The notes: generated from the letters alone by a model not told the origin. 64,000 nucleotides of DNA from Heyndrickxia sporothermodurans (GCA_018333075.1 BORH01000011.1:90867-154866); one strand, 5' to 3'; numbered from the stretch's first letter, positions 39,325 to 50,600 are shown. Translations and numbers: made by a program.

Positions 39325-39328
39325 GCCA

Positions 39329-39706
39329 ATGACAGAAGAATTTTTAGCAACTAAACCCATTTATATGCAAATTGCTGATCGTGTTTATCAGCAAATCGTT
39401 AGAGGTGAGCTTAAAGCTGGAGATAAGTTGCCTTCTGTAAGGGAAATGGCGATTCAATCAGGTGTAAATCCAAATACAATCCAACGTACATATGGAGAAA
39501 TGGAGAGAGTGGGCATCGTGGAAACAAAACGGGGACAAGGAACATTTGTAACCGAGGATCAAGATAAAATAAATACGTTGAAAGTAAAATTACAAATAGA
39601 AATCATTCAAGTATTTGTTAAAAGCATGAAAGAGCTGGGATTTTCCAATAGTGATATTTTAAGAGGGATTGAGGAGTTTTTTAGGAGGGAAAAGGATGGC
39701 CATTGA
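39329..39706 (+). CDS. GntR-family repressor, YtrA subfamily
   Basis: 125 aa. N-terminal winged HTH ([48 protein letters not shown]) and only a short helical C-terminus, the hallmark of YtrA-type regulators of ABC operons. ATG 39329 with GAGGTG upstream; the frame reaches back to 39266 but without SD. It lies 4 nt after the membrane gene and overlaps the next gene by 11 nt. The palindrome at the operon promoter is its expected target. In relatives these operons respond to cell-wall-active antibiotics; that is inference here. Confidence 0.9.
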   Translation: MTEEFLATKPIYMQIADRVYQQIVRGELKAGDKLPSVREMAIQSGVNPNTIQRTYGEMERVGIVETKRGQGTFVTEDQDKINTLKVKLQIEIIQVFVKSMKELGFSNSDILRGIEEFFRREKDGH

Positions 39707-40418
39707 ATTAAAGAATGTGACAAAAAAATATGGAAAAGATTTCTCTCTTAATGATATTTCGATTACTTTTGAAGCTGGTAAAATATATGGATTGCTTGGA
39801 CCAAATGGAAGTGGAAAATCAACAACCCTAAAAATGATTAGTGGACTAGTTTATCCGAATAAAGGTGAAATAACAATTAATCATGAACCTGTTACAAGAA
39901 AAATATCAAGCAAGGTTTCTTATTTAACAGAGCTGGATATTTTCTATGATTCTTTTACTGTTAAAAATATGATTTCCTTTTATGCCAGCCAGTTTGAGGA
40001 TTTTGATCCTCTTAAAGCAAATAAGCTTTTATCTGAAATGAAATTGGATGCGCAAAAGAAAATTAAGCAATTATCGAAAGGAAATCGTGGTAGGTTAAAA
40101 CTGGTATTAGCTCTCTCGAGGAGAACGCCAATTCTCCTATTAGATGAACCCTTTTCTGGATTAGATCCGATGGTTCGTGAGTCAATTGTAAAAAGTTTAT
40201 TAGCTTATATTAATTTTGAAGAACAAACCGTTATTATTACCACGCATGAAATTAGTGAGGTAGAACCTTTGCTTGATGAAGCAGTCATTATATATAAAGG
40301 GAATATTATAGGGCAAAAAAATGTAGAAGAGCTGCGTGAAACAGAGGGTTTGTCTGTTCTAAAATGGTTTAAATCAAAAATGACTAATATTGAAGATGGT
40401 GGAGGGGAAAGAGAATGA
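39696..40418 (+). CDS. ABC transporter ATP-binding protein (first)
   Basis: 240 aa. Walker [10 protein letters not shown] near residue 36, Walker [13 protein letters not shown], and a switch His in TTHEISE. The signature motif reads [11 protein letters not shown] instead of LSGGQ, common in YtrB/EcsA-like exporters' ATPases. ATG 39696 with TAGGAGGGAAAAGG upstream. Overlaps the regulator gene and, by 4 nt, the second ATPase gene, so the unit is tightly coupled. Confidence 0.9.
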   Translation: MAIELKNVTKKYGKDFSLNDISITFEAGKIYGLLGPNGSGKSTTLKMISGLVYPNKGEITINHEPVTRKISSKVSYLTELDIFYDSFTVKNMISFYASQFEDFDPLKANKLLSEMKLDAQKKIKQLSKGNRGRLKLVLALSRRTPILLLDEPFSGLDPMVRESIVKSLLAYINFEEQTVIITTHEISEVEPLLDEAVIIYKGNIIGQKNVEELRETEGLSVLKWFKSKMTNIEDGGGERE

Positions 40419-41335
40419 AATCAGTAGTTGAGTTGAAAAACGTCACTAAAGTGATTAAAGGAAAGAAAATTATTGATAATTTAAGCTTCAACATAAATGA
40501 AGGTGAAGTATTTGGATTCTTAGGACCTAACGGTGCTGGAAAAACAACAACGATTCGAATGATCGTAGGATTAATGGGAATTTCTTCTGGTGATATATTA
40601 GTTTGTGGGAAAAATGTAAAAAATGAGTATGAAGCTGCATTGCGTAATGTCGGGGGAATTGTAGAGAATCCGGAAATGTATAAATTTCTAACTGGATACC
40701 AGAATTTAATGCAATATGCACGTATGTTTAAAGGAATTACAAAAGAAAAAATTAATGAAGTCGTGGAGCTTGTTGGTTTAACCGATCGAATTAATGAAAA
40801 AGTAAAGACCTATTCACTTGGAATGAGGCAGCGACTTGGTTTAGCTCAAAGTCTGTTACATGATCCAAAGGTTATGATATTGGATGAGCCGACAAATGGT
40901 TTGGATCCTGCGGGGATAAGAGAAATTCGCGATCATTTGCGTAAGCTAGCTAAAGAAAAAGGTATGGCTGTTATCGTTTCGAGCCATCTACTTTCTGAAA
41001 TGGAAATGATGTGTGACCGAATTGCCATCATTCAAAAAGGAAAGCTAGTTGATGTTCAAAATGTTAGAGATTTTGTAAATGAAGCAGCAACACAGAAATA
41101 TTTTGTAGAAGTTGATAAAAATAATCCAATCATTTCAAATGGGAATATCAATGGAATTGCATTTAACCAAGTAGATGATGGGATTGAAGTTGAAATGGAA
41201 AAGGAACAAGTACCAGAATTGATCGAATATCTTGTTCAATCAGGAGTTCGAATTTTTGAAGTGAAAGCTATGTCCAAATCATTAGAAGATCGTTTCCTAG
41301 AAATTACAGGCAAGGAGGAAGTTAAGAATGCTTAA
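40415..41335 (+). CDS. ABC transporter ATP-binding protein (second, BcrA-like)
   Basis: 306 aa. Walker [10 protein letters not shown], signature [13 protein letters not shown], Walker [14 protein letters not shown], switch SSHLLSEME. It has a C-terminal extension of about 85 residues typical of bacitracin/lantibiotic-type ATPases (BcrA family). Starts by ATGA overlap with the first ATPase and overlaps the permease by 8 nt. Whether the two ATPases form one transporter or two cannot be decided; the preceding membrane gene may pair with the first one. Confidence 0.9.
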   Translation: MKSVVELKNVTKVIKGKKIIDNLSFNINEGEVFGFLGPNGAGKTTTIRMIVGLMGISSGDILVCGKNVKNEYEAALRNVGGIVENPEMYKFLTGYQNLMQYARMFKGITKEKINEVVELVGLTDRINEKVKTYSLGMRQRLGLAQSLLHDPKVMILDEPTNGLDPAGIREIRDHLRKLAKEKGMAVIVSSHLLSEMEMMCDRIAIIQKGKLVDVQNVRDFVNEAATQKYFVEVDKNNPIISNGNINGIAFNQVDDGIEVEMEKEQVPELIEYLVQSGVRIFEVKAMSKSLEDRFLEITGKEEVKNA

Positions 41336-42275
41336 TCTTATAAAAAACGAATGGATCAAAATTTTTAAGCGTGCTGGATCATATGTTATGATAGCTTTCA
41401 TTTTACTTGGCGTCATTGGAAGTGGGGCGCTAACGAAGTATTTTGAAATGAAAACCGAACAATCTTCATCAAACAATTGGAAAGCAGAACTAACAGCACA
41501 AATAAAAGAAGATGAGAAAGAAATTAAAAAAGTACCTGAAATTGCAAAAAAACAATATAAAAAAGATATAGAAATTAATAAATATCGTCTTGAACATAAT
41601 TTGGCACCTTCAGATAAAACAACCGGTTATAAATTTATTAATGATAATAAAATGTTTATCTCATTTGTAGGATTGTTTACAATTATTGTTGCAGCAGGAA
41701 TTGTTGCAAGTGAATTCGGCTGGGGGACTATTAAGTTATTATTAATACGGCCGATTAAACGTACTAAAATATTACTTTCTAAATATCTCACTGTCGTTAT
41801 ATTCGGTATCTTTATGCTAGGTGTATTATTTGTTTCATCTGCTCTTATTGGGTTCGTATTATTTGGAACAGGTAATGGTGATAATATTCATCTTGCATAT
41901 ATGGACGGACATGTAGTTGAGCAAAATATGATAGGGTATTTAATCAAAACGTACTTATTATCTTCATTAGATGTGATCATGCTTACAACAATGGCATTTA
42001 TGATTTCAGCAGTATTTAGAAACAGTTCCCTTGCAATCGGGATATCTATTTTCTTACTATTAATGGGCGCAAATATTACACAACTAATATCAATGAAATA
42101 TGATTGGGCTAAATATCTTTTATTTGCAAATACTGACTTAACACAGTATTTTGATGGGGTTCCTCTAGTAAAAGGAATGACTCTTGGATTTTCTATTATT
42201 ATGTTGCTTGTATATTTCGTTATTTTTATCGCGCTCGCATTTGGTGTTTTTACAAAAAGAGATGTTGCTGCATAA
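41328..42275 (+). CDS. ABC transporter permease (ABC-2 type)
   Basis: 315 aa. One N-terminal helix (residues about 18-38), a long extracytoplasmic charged loop (about 40-105), then five further helices. This is the layout of BcrB/ABC-2 permeases (GWGTIKLLLIRPIKRTKILLSKYL is the conserved cytoplasmic coupling region, about residues 133-156). Last gene of the operon; a strong terminator follows. It probably works with the BcrA-like ATPase. Confidence 0.88.
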   Translation: MLNLIKNEWIKIFKRAGSYVMIAFILLGVIGSGALTKYFEMKTEQSSSNNWKAELTAQIKEDEKEIKKVPEIAKKQYKKDIEINKYRLEHNLAPSDKTTGYKFINDNKMFISFVGLFTIIVAAGIVASEFGWGTIKLLLIRPIKRTKILLSKYLTVVIFGIFMLGVLFVSSALIGFVLFGTGNGDNIHLAYMDGHVVEQNMIGYLIKTYLLSSLDVIMLTTMAFMISAVFRNSSLAIGISIFLLLMGANITQLISMKYDWAKYLLFANTDLTQYFDGVPLVKGMTLGFSIIMLLVYFVIFIALAFGVFTKRDVAA

Positions 42276-42281
42276 TTTAGT

Positions 42282-42308
42282 AAAGGGATGGCTACCATCC
42301 CTTTTTTC
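42282..42308 (+). terminator. Terminator of the GntR-ABC operon
   Basis: 10-bp stem AAAGGGATGG/CCATCCCTTT, short loop, T-run. Confidence 0.9.
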
Positions 42309-42387
42309 TTTTTATAAAAGTCAGAACAATTTTCATCCAATTATTTTCAAGTTATAATATATGTATATTAGTTTGGAGGTTTTAATT

Positions 42388-43671
42388 GTGAACGCAGAAC
42401 CGTTAGCTTTTCGTATGAGGCCTTCCAATATTGATGAAATCGTTGGTCAAAAAGAAATAATTGGAAAACATACTAGTCTATATAAAATGATAAATAATGG
42501 TTATGTTCCTTCGATGCTTTTATATGGAGAACCAGGAATAGGAAAAACCTCTATAGCATATGCAATTGCTGGTACGACAAACATACCTTTTATCGCACTC
42601 AATGCAACAACATCAGGCAAAAAAGATGTTGAAGCAGTAGTTGACGAAACAAGATTAACCGGAAAGGTAATTTTATTTTTAGATGAAATACATCGATTTA
42701 ATAAAGCCCAGCAAGATTATCTGTTACCACATGTAGAAAATGGTGCCATTGTTTTAATAGGTGCAACAACAGAAAATCCATTTCATGATGTGAATCCAGC
42801 GATCCGCAGTCGATGTGGACAAATAAAACAATTAACCCGCTTAACGGAAAATGATCTTCAAGAATTATTGAGAAGAGCGATTCAAGATGAAAAGAAAGGT
42901 CTAGGGAAACTTTCCATAGAAATTACTGATGAACAAATAAAAAAAATTGCTTCTGGTGCAGGTGGGGATGCAAGAAAATCTCTCACCTTACTTGAATCAA
43001 TTGTCTATTCTTCAAACAAGGAGAATGATACATATTTGGTTCATGATGACATCATCAGTGATTTAATTGGTAAAATTGGAGTATATGGTGATAAGAAAGG
43101 GTCTAATTTTTATAATTTACTATCTAGTTTACAAAAAAGCATTAGAGGTAGTGACGTTGATGCAGCATTATATTATTTAGCGCATTTGTTGGAAATTGGT
43201 GACTTAGTAGCGGTTAATCGGCGGTTATTAGTCATAGCTTTTGAAGATATAGGCTTAGCAAATACAGCGATTGGAACGAATGTTTTATCAGCTGTAACAG
43301 CAAGTGAAAGATTAGGCTTGCCTGAAGCCAGAATCCCACTTTCAGTGGCGGTTATAGAAATGTGCCTATCATCCAAATCAAATTCAGCTTATAAGGCACT
43401 TGATCAGGCGATTAGCGATATTCGGGAAGGAAAAGTAGGGGACATTCCTAAACATTTACGCGATGGACATTATGCTGGTTCTAAAGTATTGGGACATGTT
43501 GGATATAAATACCCTCATGATACTCCAATTGGAACATTTGGCGGCTGGATTAAGCAGGATTATCTACCTAGTAATTTAAAAGGGACAAAATACTATCACC
43601 CGATAGAAGCAGGAGAAGAAAAAAGATTAGCGGCTATTTATAAAAAGCTGGAGGATTTTAAAAAGAAATAA
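42388..43671 (+). CDS. rarA: Replication-associated recombination protein A (RarA/MgsA, YrvN)
   Basis: 427 aa AAA+ ATPase related to clamp loaders. Walker A GEPGIGKTS, Walker B LFLDEIHRFNKAQQD, sensor VLIGATTENP, C-terminal tetramerisation domain with MCLSSKSNSAYKAL and KYPHDTPIGTFGGWIKQDYLP. Acts at stalled replication forks. GTG 42388 is chosen for TTTGGAGGT just before it; an in-frame ATG 42361 precedes the SD. The hairpin at 43699-43733 (AAACCC...GGGTTT, T-run) is its probable terminator. Confidence 0.95.
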   Translation: MNAEPLAFRMRPSNIDEIVGQKEIIGKHTSLYKMINNGYVPSMLLYGEPGIGKTSIAYAIAGTTNIPFIALNATTSGKKDVEAVVDETRLTGKVILFLDEIHRFNKAQQDYLLPHVENGAIVLIGATTENPFHDVNPAIRSRCGQIKQLTRLTENDLQELLRRAIQDEKKGLGKLSIEITDEQIKKIASGAGGDARKSLTLLESIVYSSNKENDTYLVHDDIISDLIGKIGVYGDKKGSNFYNLLSSLQKSIRGSDVDAALYYLAHLLEIGDLVAVNRRLLVIAFEDIGLANTAIGTNVLSAVTASERLGLPEARIPLSVAVIEMCLSSKSNSAYKALDQAISDIREGKVGDIPKHLRDGHYAGSKVLGHVGYKYPHDTPIGTFGGWIKQDYLPSNLKGTKYYHPIEAGEEKRLAAIYKKLEDFKKK

Positions 43672-43866
43672 AAAATCAATTACCGAAAGTTGTTGTTGAA
43701 ACCCGTTTAATCTTATCTGGTTAAAAGGGGTTTTTCTTGACCAATAGAATAAAATGGTTGTGGAAAGAGTGGGAATTAAGCAGTCGTAATACATTTATTA
43801 TTTTAATTATGCTATAATGTCAAGAGCTTATTACTTTTACTTCATGAAAGGTGAGGCGTTTGTCTG

Positions 43867-44535
43867 TTGAGTAATTACTATTACTTAGGTGTTCGCTTTT
43901 TAATATTTTGCATTGGTCTGCTTATCATGGCATTTGGCCTTGACTTATTGATTATCGCCAATCTTGGTGCCACCCCCTGGGATGTATTACATGTTGGATT
44001 ATTTACTCAATTTGGTCTGACAATTGGCTCATGGTCGATTATTGTCGGATTTTTTGTTTTAGGTATATCTGCATTTATAATGAAGAAGTTTCCTAAATTA
44101 GGAGCATATTTAAATATGTTATTAGTCGGCATATTTATGGATATGATTTTAAAGCTGCTTACTCATGTAACCTTTGATACGCTATTAGAAAGAATAGTAT
44201 TACTCATTATTGGAATTATTATTAATGCCATTGGCATGGGCATCTATATTTCAGCTCAATTAGGTGCAGGACCTCGTGACAGCTTCATGCTTGCTGTTAC
44301 ATCAAAAACGGGCTGGAAGGTATCACATGTTCGTAGAGGTATGGAAGTACTTGTATTAATTATTGGCTGGCTATGTGGAGGACCCGTATTTGTTGGGACA
44401 ATTATTTTCTGTATAACGATTGGAACACTTGTCGGGTTGTCACTTCCGTTATGTCAAAAATTAACAGACTTTATAATGGAGAAAATAGAAAAGAAAAAAA
44501 GGAATACTGAAATCAATCGAGGTGCAAGTGTATGA
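43867..44535 (+). CDS. YczE/YyaS/YitT-family membrane protein
   Basis: 222 aa with five or six membrane helices. Two internally similar halves, each with the family pattern A(N/Q)LGAxPxD (IANLGATPWDVLH and SAQLGAGPRDSFM). TTG start with AAAGGTGAGG upstream. Overlaps cymR by 4 nt (ATGA), so the two are co-translated. YczE of Bacillus has been tied to lipopeptide production; here the coupling to a cysteine-metabolism repressor suggests some link to sulfur compounds (inference). Confidence 0.85.
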   Translation: MSNYYYLGVRFLIFCIGLLIMAFGLDLLIIANLGATPWDVLHVGLFTQFGLTIGSWSIIVGFFVLGISAFIMKKFPKLGAYLNMLLVGIFMDMILKLLTHVTFDTLLERIVLLIIGIIINAIGMGIYISAQLGAGPRDSFMLAVTSKTGWKVSHVRRGMEVLVLIIGWLCGGPVFVGTIIFCITIGTLVGLSLPLCQKLTDFIMEKIEKKKRNTEINRGASV

Positions 44536-44951
44536 AAATTTCCACTAAAGGTCGTTATGGGTTAACAATTATGATTGAATTGGGCAAAAGATATGGTGAA
44601 GGCCCGATATCATTAAAATCTATCGCTCAAATGCATGAATTATCAGAACATTATTTGGAACAATTAATTGCTCCGTTAAGAAATGCAAGATTAGTAAAAA
44701 GTGTTCGTGGCGCATATGGTGGTTATATCTTGGCAGATGAACCTTCCAAAATAACAGCGGGGGATATCATTCGAGTATTGGAGGGGCCTATCAGTCCTGT
44801 TGAGGGAATTGAGGATGAAGAACCAGTTAAACGAGCATTATGGATGAAAATTCGAGATGCTGTCAAGGATGTTCTGGACAATACAACGATAGAGGATCTC
44901 ATTAACTTCAAAGATGAGGGTGAAACCGATTCATATATGTTTTATATTTAA
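44532..44951 (+). CDS. cymR: Cysteine metabolism repressor CymR
   Basis: 139 aa Rrf2-family regulator. Winged HTH (KISTKGRYGLTIMIELG; SLKSIAQMHELSEHYLEQLI), wing RGAYGGYILA, and no Fe-S cysteine cluster, as in CymR. CymR, with CysK as partner, represses cysteine and cystine uptake and synthesis genes when cysteine is plentiful. It stands directly before the cysteine desulfurase iscS, as in B. subtilis (yrzC-yrvO). Confidence 0.93.
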   Translation: MKISTKGRYGLTIMIELGKRYGEGPISLKSIAQMHELSEHYLEQLIAPLRNARLVKSVRGAYGGYILADEPSKITAGDIIRVLEGPISPVEGIEDEEPVKRALWMKIRDAVKDVLDNTTIEDLINFKDEGETDSYMFYI

Positions 44952-45005
44952 AAGGCTTTAACATTAGTTAAAGTTATAAGGTTTTTAATTACTGAGGTGA
45001 ATAAA

Positions 45006-46169
45006 GTGGAACGAATATATCTAGATCATGCAGCTACATCACCAGTTCATCCAAAAGTGGTTGACAAAATGGTGAGTATTTTAAATCAAGACTTTGGTAA
45101 TCCATCGAGTATACATTCATTTGGTCGGGAAGCAAGAAGCATTTTAGATGAGGCTAGATCGATCATTGCTTCTAGCATAGGTGCTCATTTTAATGAAATT
45201 GTTTTTACAAGTGGTGGGACGGAAGCAGATAACTTTGCCATTTTAGGTATTGCTGAAGCGATGAGTGAAAAAGGAAAGCATATTATTACCTCAAAGATTG
45301 AACATCATGCCGTTCTTCATACTTGTGAATATTTAGAAAAGAACGGATATGAAATTACTTACTTAGATGTTAATGAGAATGGCCAAATTTCAATTGACGA
45401 TTTGAAGGCTGCTCTAAGCGAAAATACGATACTAGTAACCATAATGTTTGGAAACAATGAAGTTGGTACGATACAACCAATTAAAGAAATTGGTCAGCTA
45501 TTAAAAAATCATCAAGCATATTTCCATACTGATGCAGTTCAGGCCTACGGTGTAATGAAAATGAATGTAAATGAATTGAATCTTGATTTACTATCTGTGT
45601 CAGCGCATAAAATAAACGGACCAAAGGGAATTGGTTTTGTATATATAAGAACGGGAACAAAGCTAATGTCACGTATTCACGGTGGAGAACAGGAATTAAA
45701 AAGACGTGCAGGAACAGAAAACATTAGCTCTATTGCTGGTTTTGCTGAAGCTGTGAAAATAGCACAGTATTCAGTGGAACAAAAACAAGAACAATATCAA
45801 CAGTTTAAAAAGATATTTCTTGAAGAATTAAAGAATCAAAATGTTGATTTTCAACTAAACGGTTTATTAGAAAAGGGCTCATTACCGCATGTTTTAAATA
45901 TAAGTTTTCCAGGTACAGATGTAGAAGCTATGCTTGTTAATCTTGATTTAGCAGGAATTGCTGCATCAAGTGGTTCAGCATGTACAGCAGGTTCGATTGA
46001 ACCTTCACATGTACTAGTAGCAATGTTTGGAAAGGACTCTGAACGCTTACGAAATTCAATTCGCTTCAGCTTTGGATTGAATAATACAATTGAAGAAATT
46101 GAAAAAGCAGCAAATAAAGTAGCTGAAATTGTCAAACGATTAACAATGTCGAATAGAAATAGAAGGTAG
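45006..46169 (+). CDS. iscS: Cysteine desulfurase YrvO/IscS
   Basis: 387 aa PLP enzyme. PLP Lys202 (SVSAHKINGPKG) and catalytic Cys326 (SSGSACTAG). GTG 45006 is chosen because GAGGTGA lies just upstream; the GTG at 44997 is part of that SD. In B. subtilis YrvO gives its persulfide sulfur directly to MnmA for 2-thiouridine-34 in tRNA, and mnmA starts 9 nt downstream here. It is a separate gene from nifS at 4.1-5.2 kb. Confidence 0.95.
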   Translation: MERIYLDHAATSPVHPKVVDKMVSILNQDFGNPSSIHSFGREARSILDEARSIIASSIGAHFNEIVFTSGGTEADNFAILGIAEAMSEKGKHIITSKIEHHAVLHTCEYLEKNGYEITYLDVNENGQISIDDLKAALSENTILVTIMFGNNEVGTIQPIKEIGQLLKNHQAYFHTDAVQAYGVMKMNVNELNLDLLSVSAHKINGPKGIGFVYIRTGTKLMSRIHGGEQELKRRAGTENISSIAGFAEAVKIAQYSVEQKQEQYQQFKKIFLEELKNQNVDFQLNGLLEKGSLPHVLNISFPGTDVEAMLVNLDLAGIAASSGSACTAGSIEPSHVLVAMFGKDSERLRNSIRFSFGLNNTIEEIEKAANKVAEIVKRLTMSNRNRR

Positions 46170-47294
<1,125 letters not shown>

Positions 47295-47299
47295 GTATT

Positions 47300-47336
47300 A
47301 AATACCTCATCTCTTTAATGAGCTGAGGTATTTTTG
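47300..47336 (+). terminator. Terminator after mnmA
   Basis: 10-bp stem AAATACCTCA/TGAGGTATTT, 14-nt loop, T-run. Confidence 0.85.
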
Positions 47337-47469
47337 CTGTCATTCAATCTTTTTAATGAAACGATCCGAAAATAATAGCTAATTTTACAACAAACGATAA
47401 GAAAAAGACTAACAAAATAACCTATGTTATAATTTTGTGTAGAAAAAATATATCTTGAGGTGTTAATAG

Positions 47470-48138
47470 TTGGATAAAAATAAAGAAGGTATTAAATATT
47501 TACAAGAAGGAAAATTTCAGGAGGCAATTAAATATTTCTCTGAAGCAATTGAAGAAAATCCGAATGATGCAACAGCATATATTAATTTTGGAAATGTTTT
47601 AGTTGCTGTAAATGAAAGTGAACGAGCGGAAAAATTTTTTAAACGAGCAATTGAAATTGATGAGGTTGCATCTGCTGCTTATTATTGCTTAGGAAATATG
47701 TATTATGAAAAGGAAAAATATGAAGAAGCAGTAAAAGAGTTTGAAAAAGCACAAAAAACTGGAGTTGATAATCAAGATCTCTATTTTATGATGGGTATGT
47801 GCTTTGTTCAATTAGGAAATCCAAAATTAGCAATTCCGTATTTACAAAGAAGTGTCGAATTGAATGAACATGATATTGAAGCGAGATTTCAATATGGTTT
47901 AGCACTTGCACAATCTGAAGTATATGAAGAAGCCGTTAAGCAATTTCAGATTGTAATAAATAATGACTCGAATCATGCCGATGCTTATTATAATTTAGGA
48001 GTCGCTTATCTTGGCTATTATGAAAATACAGTAAAAGCGGAAGAAATGTTTAATAGAGCATTAGAAATTCAGCCTGACCACGTGCTTTCTGGGTATGGGA
48101 TAAAAATGATTGAAAAAATGAGGGAAACGAGCAATTAA
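47470..48138 (+). CDS. Tetratricopeptide repeat protein (YrrB-like)
   Basis: 222 aa composed of about six TPR units (GKFQEAIKYFSEAIEENPND, then repeats with A, Y, G, P at the usual positions; last one AEEMFNRALEIQPDH). TPRs form a superhelical protein-binding scaffold, and no catalytic part is present. TTG start behind CTTGAGGTG. B. subtilis yrrB has the same place between mnmA and recD2. Partner unknown. Confidence 0.9.
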   Translation: MDKNKEGIKYLQEGKFQEAIKYFSEAIEENPNDATAYINFGNVLVAVNESERAEKFFKRAIEIDEVASAAYYCLGNMYYEKEKYEEAVKEFEKAQKTGVDNQDLYFMMGMCFVQLGNPKLAIPYLQRSVELNEHDIEARFQYGLALAQSEVYEEAVKQFQIVINNDSNHADAYYNLGVAYLGYYENTVKAEEMFNRALEIQPDHVLSGYGIKMIEKMRETSN

Positions 48139-48159
48139 TCCCGCTTTAAAGGGGGGCTC

Positions 48160-50556
48160 ATGTTGGAGCAAAATTCATTAGATCTATTTGAAAACGATGA
48201 AAAATTTTTAAAAGGAAGACATCTTGTTACCATTTTTCATAATGAACAAAATCTTTATTCAGTAATAAGAATAAGGATTGATGAAACAAATCTTGAAACA
48301 AATGAAAAAGAAGCTGTCATAACAGGATATTTTCCAAAAATACATGAGCATGAATCATATATTTTCTATGGTCAATTTCAAGATCATCCAAAGTTCGGAC
48401 CTCAGTTCCAAGCGAAGCATTTTAAAAAAGAAATTCCGCAATCAAAGCAAGGTATTATTACTTATCTATCTAGTGAAATTTTTAAAGGGATAGGAAGGAA
48501 AACAGCAGAACGAGTAGTAGAAGAATTAGGTGAAAATGCAATAAGTAAAATTTTGGATCAGCCCTCTTTACTAGACACAATTCCTAAGCTAGCGCCTGAT
48601 AAGGCGAAAAGTTTATATGAACAATTAATTGAACATCAAGGATTAGAACGTGTGATGATTGGATTAAATCAATATGGGTTCGGTCCTCAAATTTCTATGA
48701 AAATATATCAAGTTTATAAAGAACAAGCTTTAGATATCATACAAAAAAATCCTTATCAACTTGTGGAAGATGTTGAAGGAATTGGATTTGGAAAAGCGGA
48801 TGAAATAGGGAATCAATTAGGACTTACTGGAAATCATCCCGATCGAATCAAGGCAGGATGTATGTACACACTAGAAGCAGAATGCTTGCAAAATGGTCAT
48901 GTTTATATGGACACAGAGGAATTATTGCCCCAAGTAAAAAGGTTGTTAGAGGAATCGCAGCCTATCTCAATTGAATTTACAGATATTTCTACTGAGATCA
49001 TTAAGCTCGGCGAGGAAAGTAAAATAGTAGTTGAAAACCAAAAAGTATATTTGCCTTCCTTATACTTTTCTGAAAAAGGAATTGTTACAAATATTCAAAG
49101 AATCCTTGCACAAACTCAGTATAAAGACCAATTTCCAGAATCTGAATTTTTGCTAGCATTGGGTGCACTTGAAGAACGGATTGGCGTTCAGTATGCTTCA
49201 TCACAAAAAGAAGCTATTCAAACGGCTTTAATGTCGCCTATGATGATTTTAACAGGTGGACCAGGAACTGGGAAAACAACAGTTATCAAAGGGATTGTAG
49301 AGCTTTATGCAGAACTTCATGGTTGTTCCTTAGAAAAAAAGGATTATTCAAAGGATAATCCATTTCCTATTGTATTAACAGCACCAACAGGTCGTGCCGC
49401 GAAAAGAATGGCTGAATCAACTGGTTTGCCTGCCATGACTATTCACCGTCTATTAGGAATGACTGGAAAAGAAGATTTGGACGTAGATGAAGATAAAAAA
49501 ATAGATGGAAAGCTTGTAATCGTAGATGAAATGTCGATGGTGGATACTTGGCTGGCACATCAGTTATTGAAAGCATTACCGGACCAAATACAAATAATTT
49601 TTGTTGGAGACGAGGATCAGCTTCCTTCAGTCGGTCCTGGACAAGTATTAAAGGATTTACTTAAATCAGCTGTCATTCCAACTGTTCAGTTAACTGACAT
49701 ATATCGACAAGCAGAGGGTTCATCAATCATTGAATTAGCTCATGACATTAAAAATGGGAATATCCCTAGTAACATAACAGAACAACAAAAGGATCGTTCA
49801 TTTATTCGCTGTACAGCCCAGCAAATTCCTGAAGTAATAGAGAAGATTGTCTTAAGTGCAAAAAGAAAAGGATATACACAAAAAGATGTACAAGTATTAG
49901 CGCCTATGTATCGAGGCCCAGCGGGGATCGACCGATTAAATGCATTGCTTCAAGGAATCTTTAATCCGAACGATTCAGATGAAAGAAAAGAAATTAGTTT
50001 TGGAGATATTAAATATCGAATAGGTGATAAAGTTTTACAATTAGTAAACCAGCCTGATCAACATGTTTTTAATGGCGATATTGGTGAAATTATTTCAATT
50101 TTTTATGCGAAAGAGAATACAGAGAAGCAAGATTTGATCCTTATCTCATTTGATGGAATAGAAGTAACTTATACCAGACAAGACTTTAATCAATTTACCC
50201 ATGCTTATTGCTGCTCTATTCATAAATCTCAAGGAAGTGAATTTCCAATTGTAATCCTTCCAGTTGTAAAAAGTTATTATCGAATGCTTCGTCGTAATTT
50301 ATTATATACAGCCATTACAAGAAGTAAACAATCGTTAATCATTTGTGGTGAGCAAGATGCCTTTCGACTTGGCATTGATCGGGAAGATGATCAACTGAGA
50401 AAAACCAGTCTCTGTGATAAGTTAAAAATTCTATCAAGTATTTATGATGCTGAGTTAAATGATGAAAAAACTGTCTATACAATTACTTTAGACAATATAA
50501 TGGAAATTGATCCAATGATCGGAATGGAAAACGTTACACCTTATGATTTCATGTGA
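48160..50556 (+). CDS. recD2: RecD2-type ATP-dependent DNA helicase (YrrC)
   Basis: 798 aa. N-terminal region with OB-like part and helix-hairpin-helix segments (GIGRKTAERVVEELG), then superfamily 1B helicase: Walker A GGPGTGKTT near residue 366, APTGRAAKRM, DEMSMVD, VGDEDQLPSVGPG, and near the C-terminus THAYCCSIHKSQGSEF and YTAITRSKQ. RecD2 works without RecBC, 5' to 3', in repair and replication-fork stability. Start ATG 48160 behind AAAGGGGGG. Confidence 0.95.
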   Translation: MLEQNSLDLFENDEKFLKGRHLVTIFHNEQNLYSVIRIRIDETNLETNEKEAVITGYFPKIHEHESYIFYGQFQDHPKFGPQFQAKHFKKEIPQSKQGIITYLSSEIFKGIGRKTAERVVEELGENAISKILDQPSLLDTIPKLAPDKAKSLYEQLIEHQGLERVMIGLNQYGFGPQISMKIYQVYKEQALDIIQKNPYQLVEDVEGIGFGKADEIGNQLGLTGNHPDRIKAGCMYTLEAECLQNGHVYMDTEELLPQVKRLLEESQPISIEFTDISTEIIKLGEESKIVVENQKVYLPSLYFSEKGIVTNIQRILAQTQYKDQFPESEFLLALGALEERIGVQYASSQKEAIQTALMSPMMILTGGPGTGKTTVIKGIVELYAELHGCSLEKKDYSKDNPFPIVLTAPTGRAAKRMAESTGLPAMTIHRLLGMTGKEDLDVDEDKKIDGKLVIVDEMSMVDTWLAHQLLKALPDQIQIIFVGDEDQLPSVGPGQVLKDLLKSAVIPTVQLTDIYRQAEGSSIIELAHDIKNGNIPSNITEQQKDRSFIRCTAQQIPEVIEKIVLSAKRKGYTQKDVQVLAPMYRGPAGIDRLNALLQGIFNPNDSDERKEISFGDIKYRIGDKVLQLVNQPDQHVFNGDIGEIISIFYAKENTEKQDLILISFDGIEVTYTRQDFNQFTHAYCCSIHKSQGSEFPIVILPVVKSYYRMLRRNLLYTAITRSKQSLIICGEQDAFRLGIDREDDQLRKTSLCDKLKILSSIYDAELNDEKTVYTITLDNIMEIDPMIGMENVTPYDFM

Positions 50557-50600
50557 AAAGACAAAGAATATTAGTGTTCGAAAAAAGGTGGGGGTGCTTT

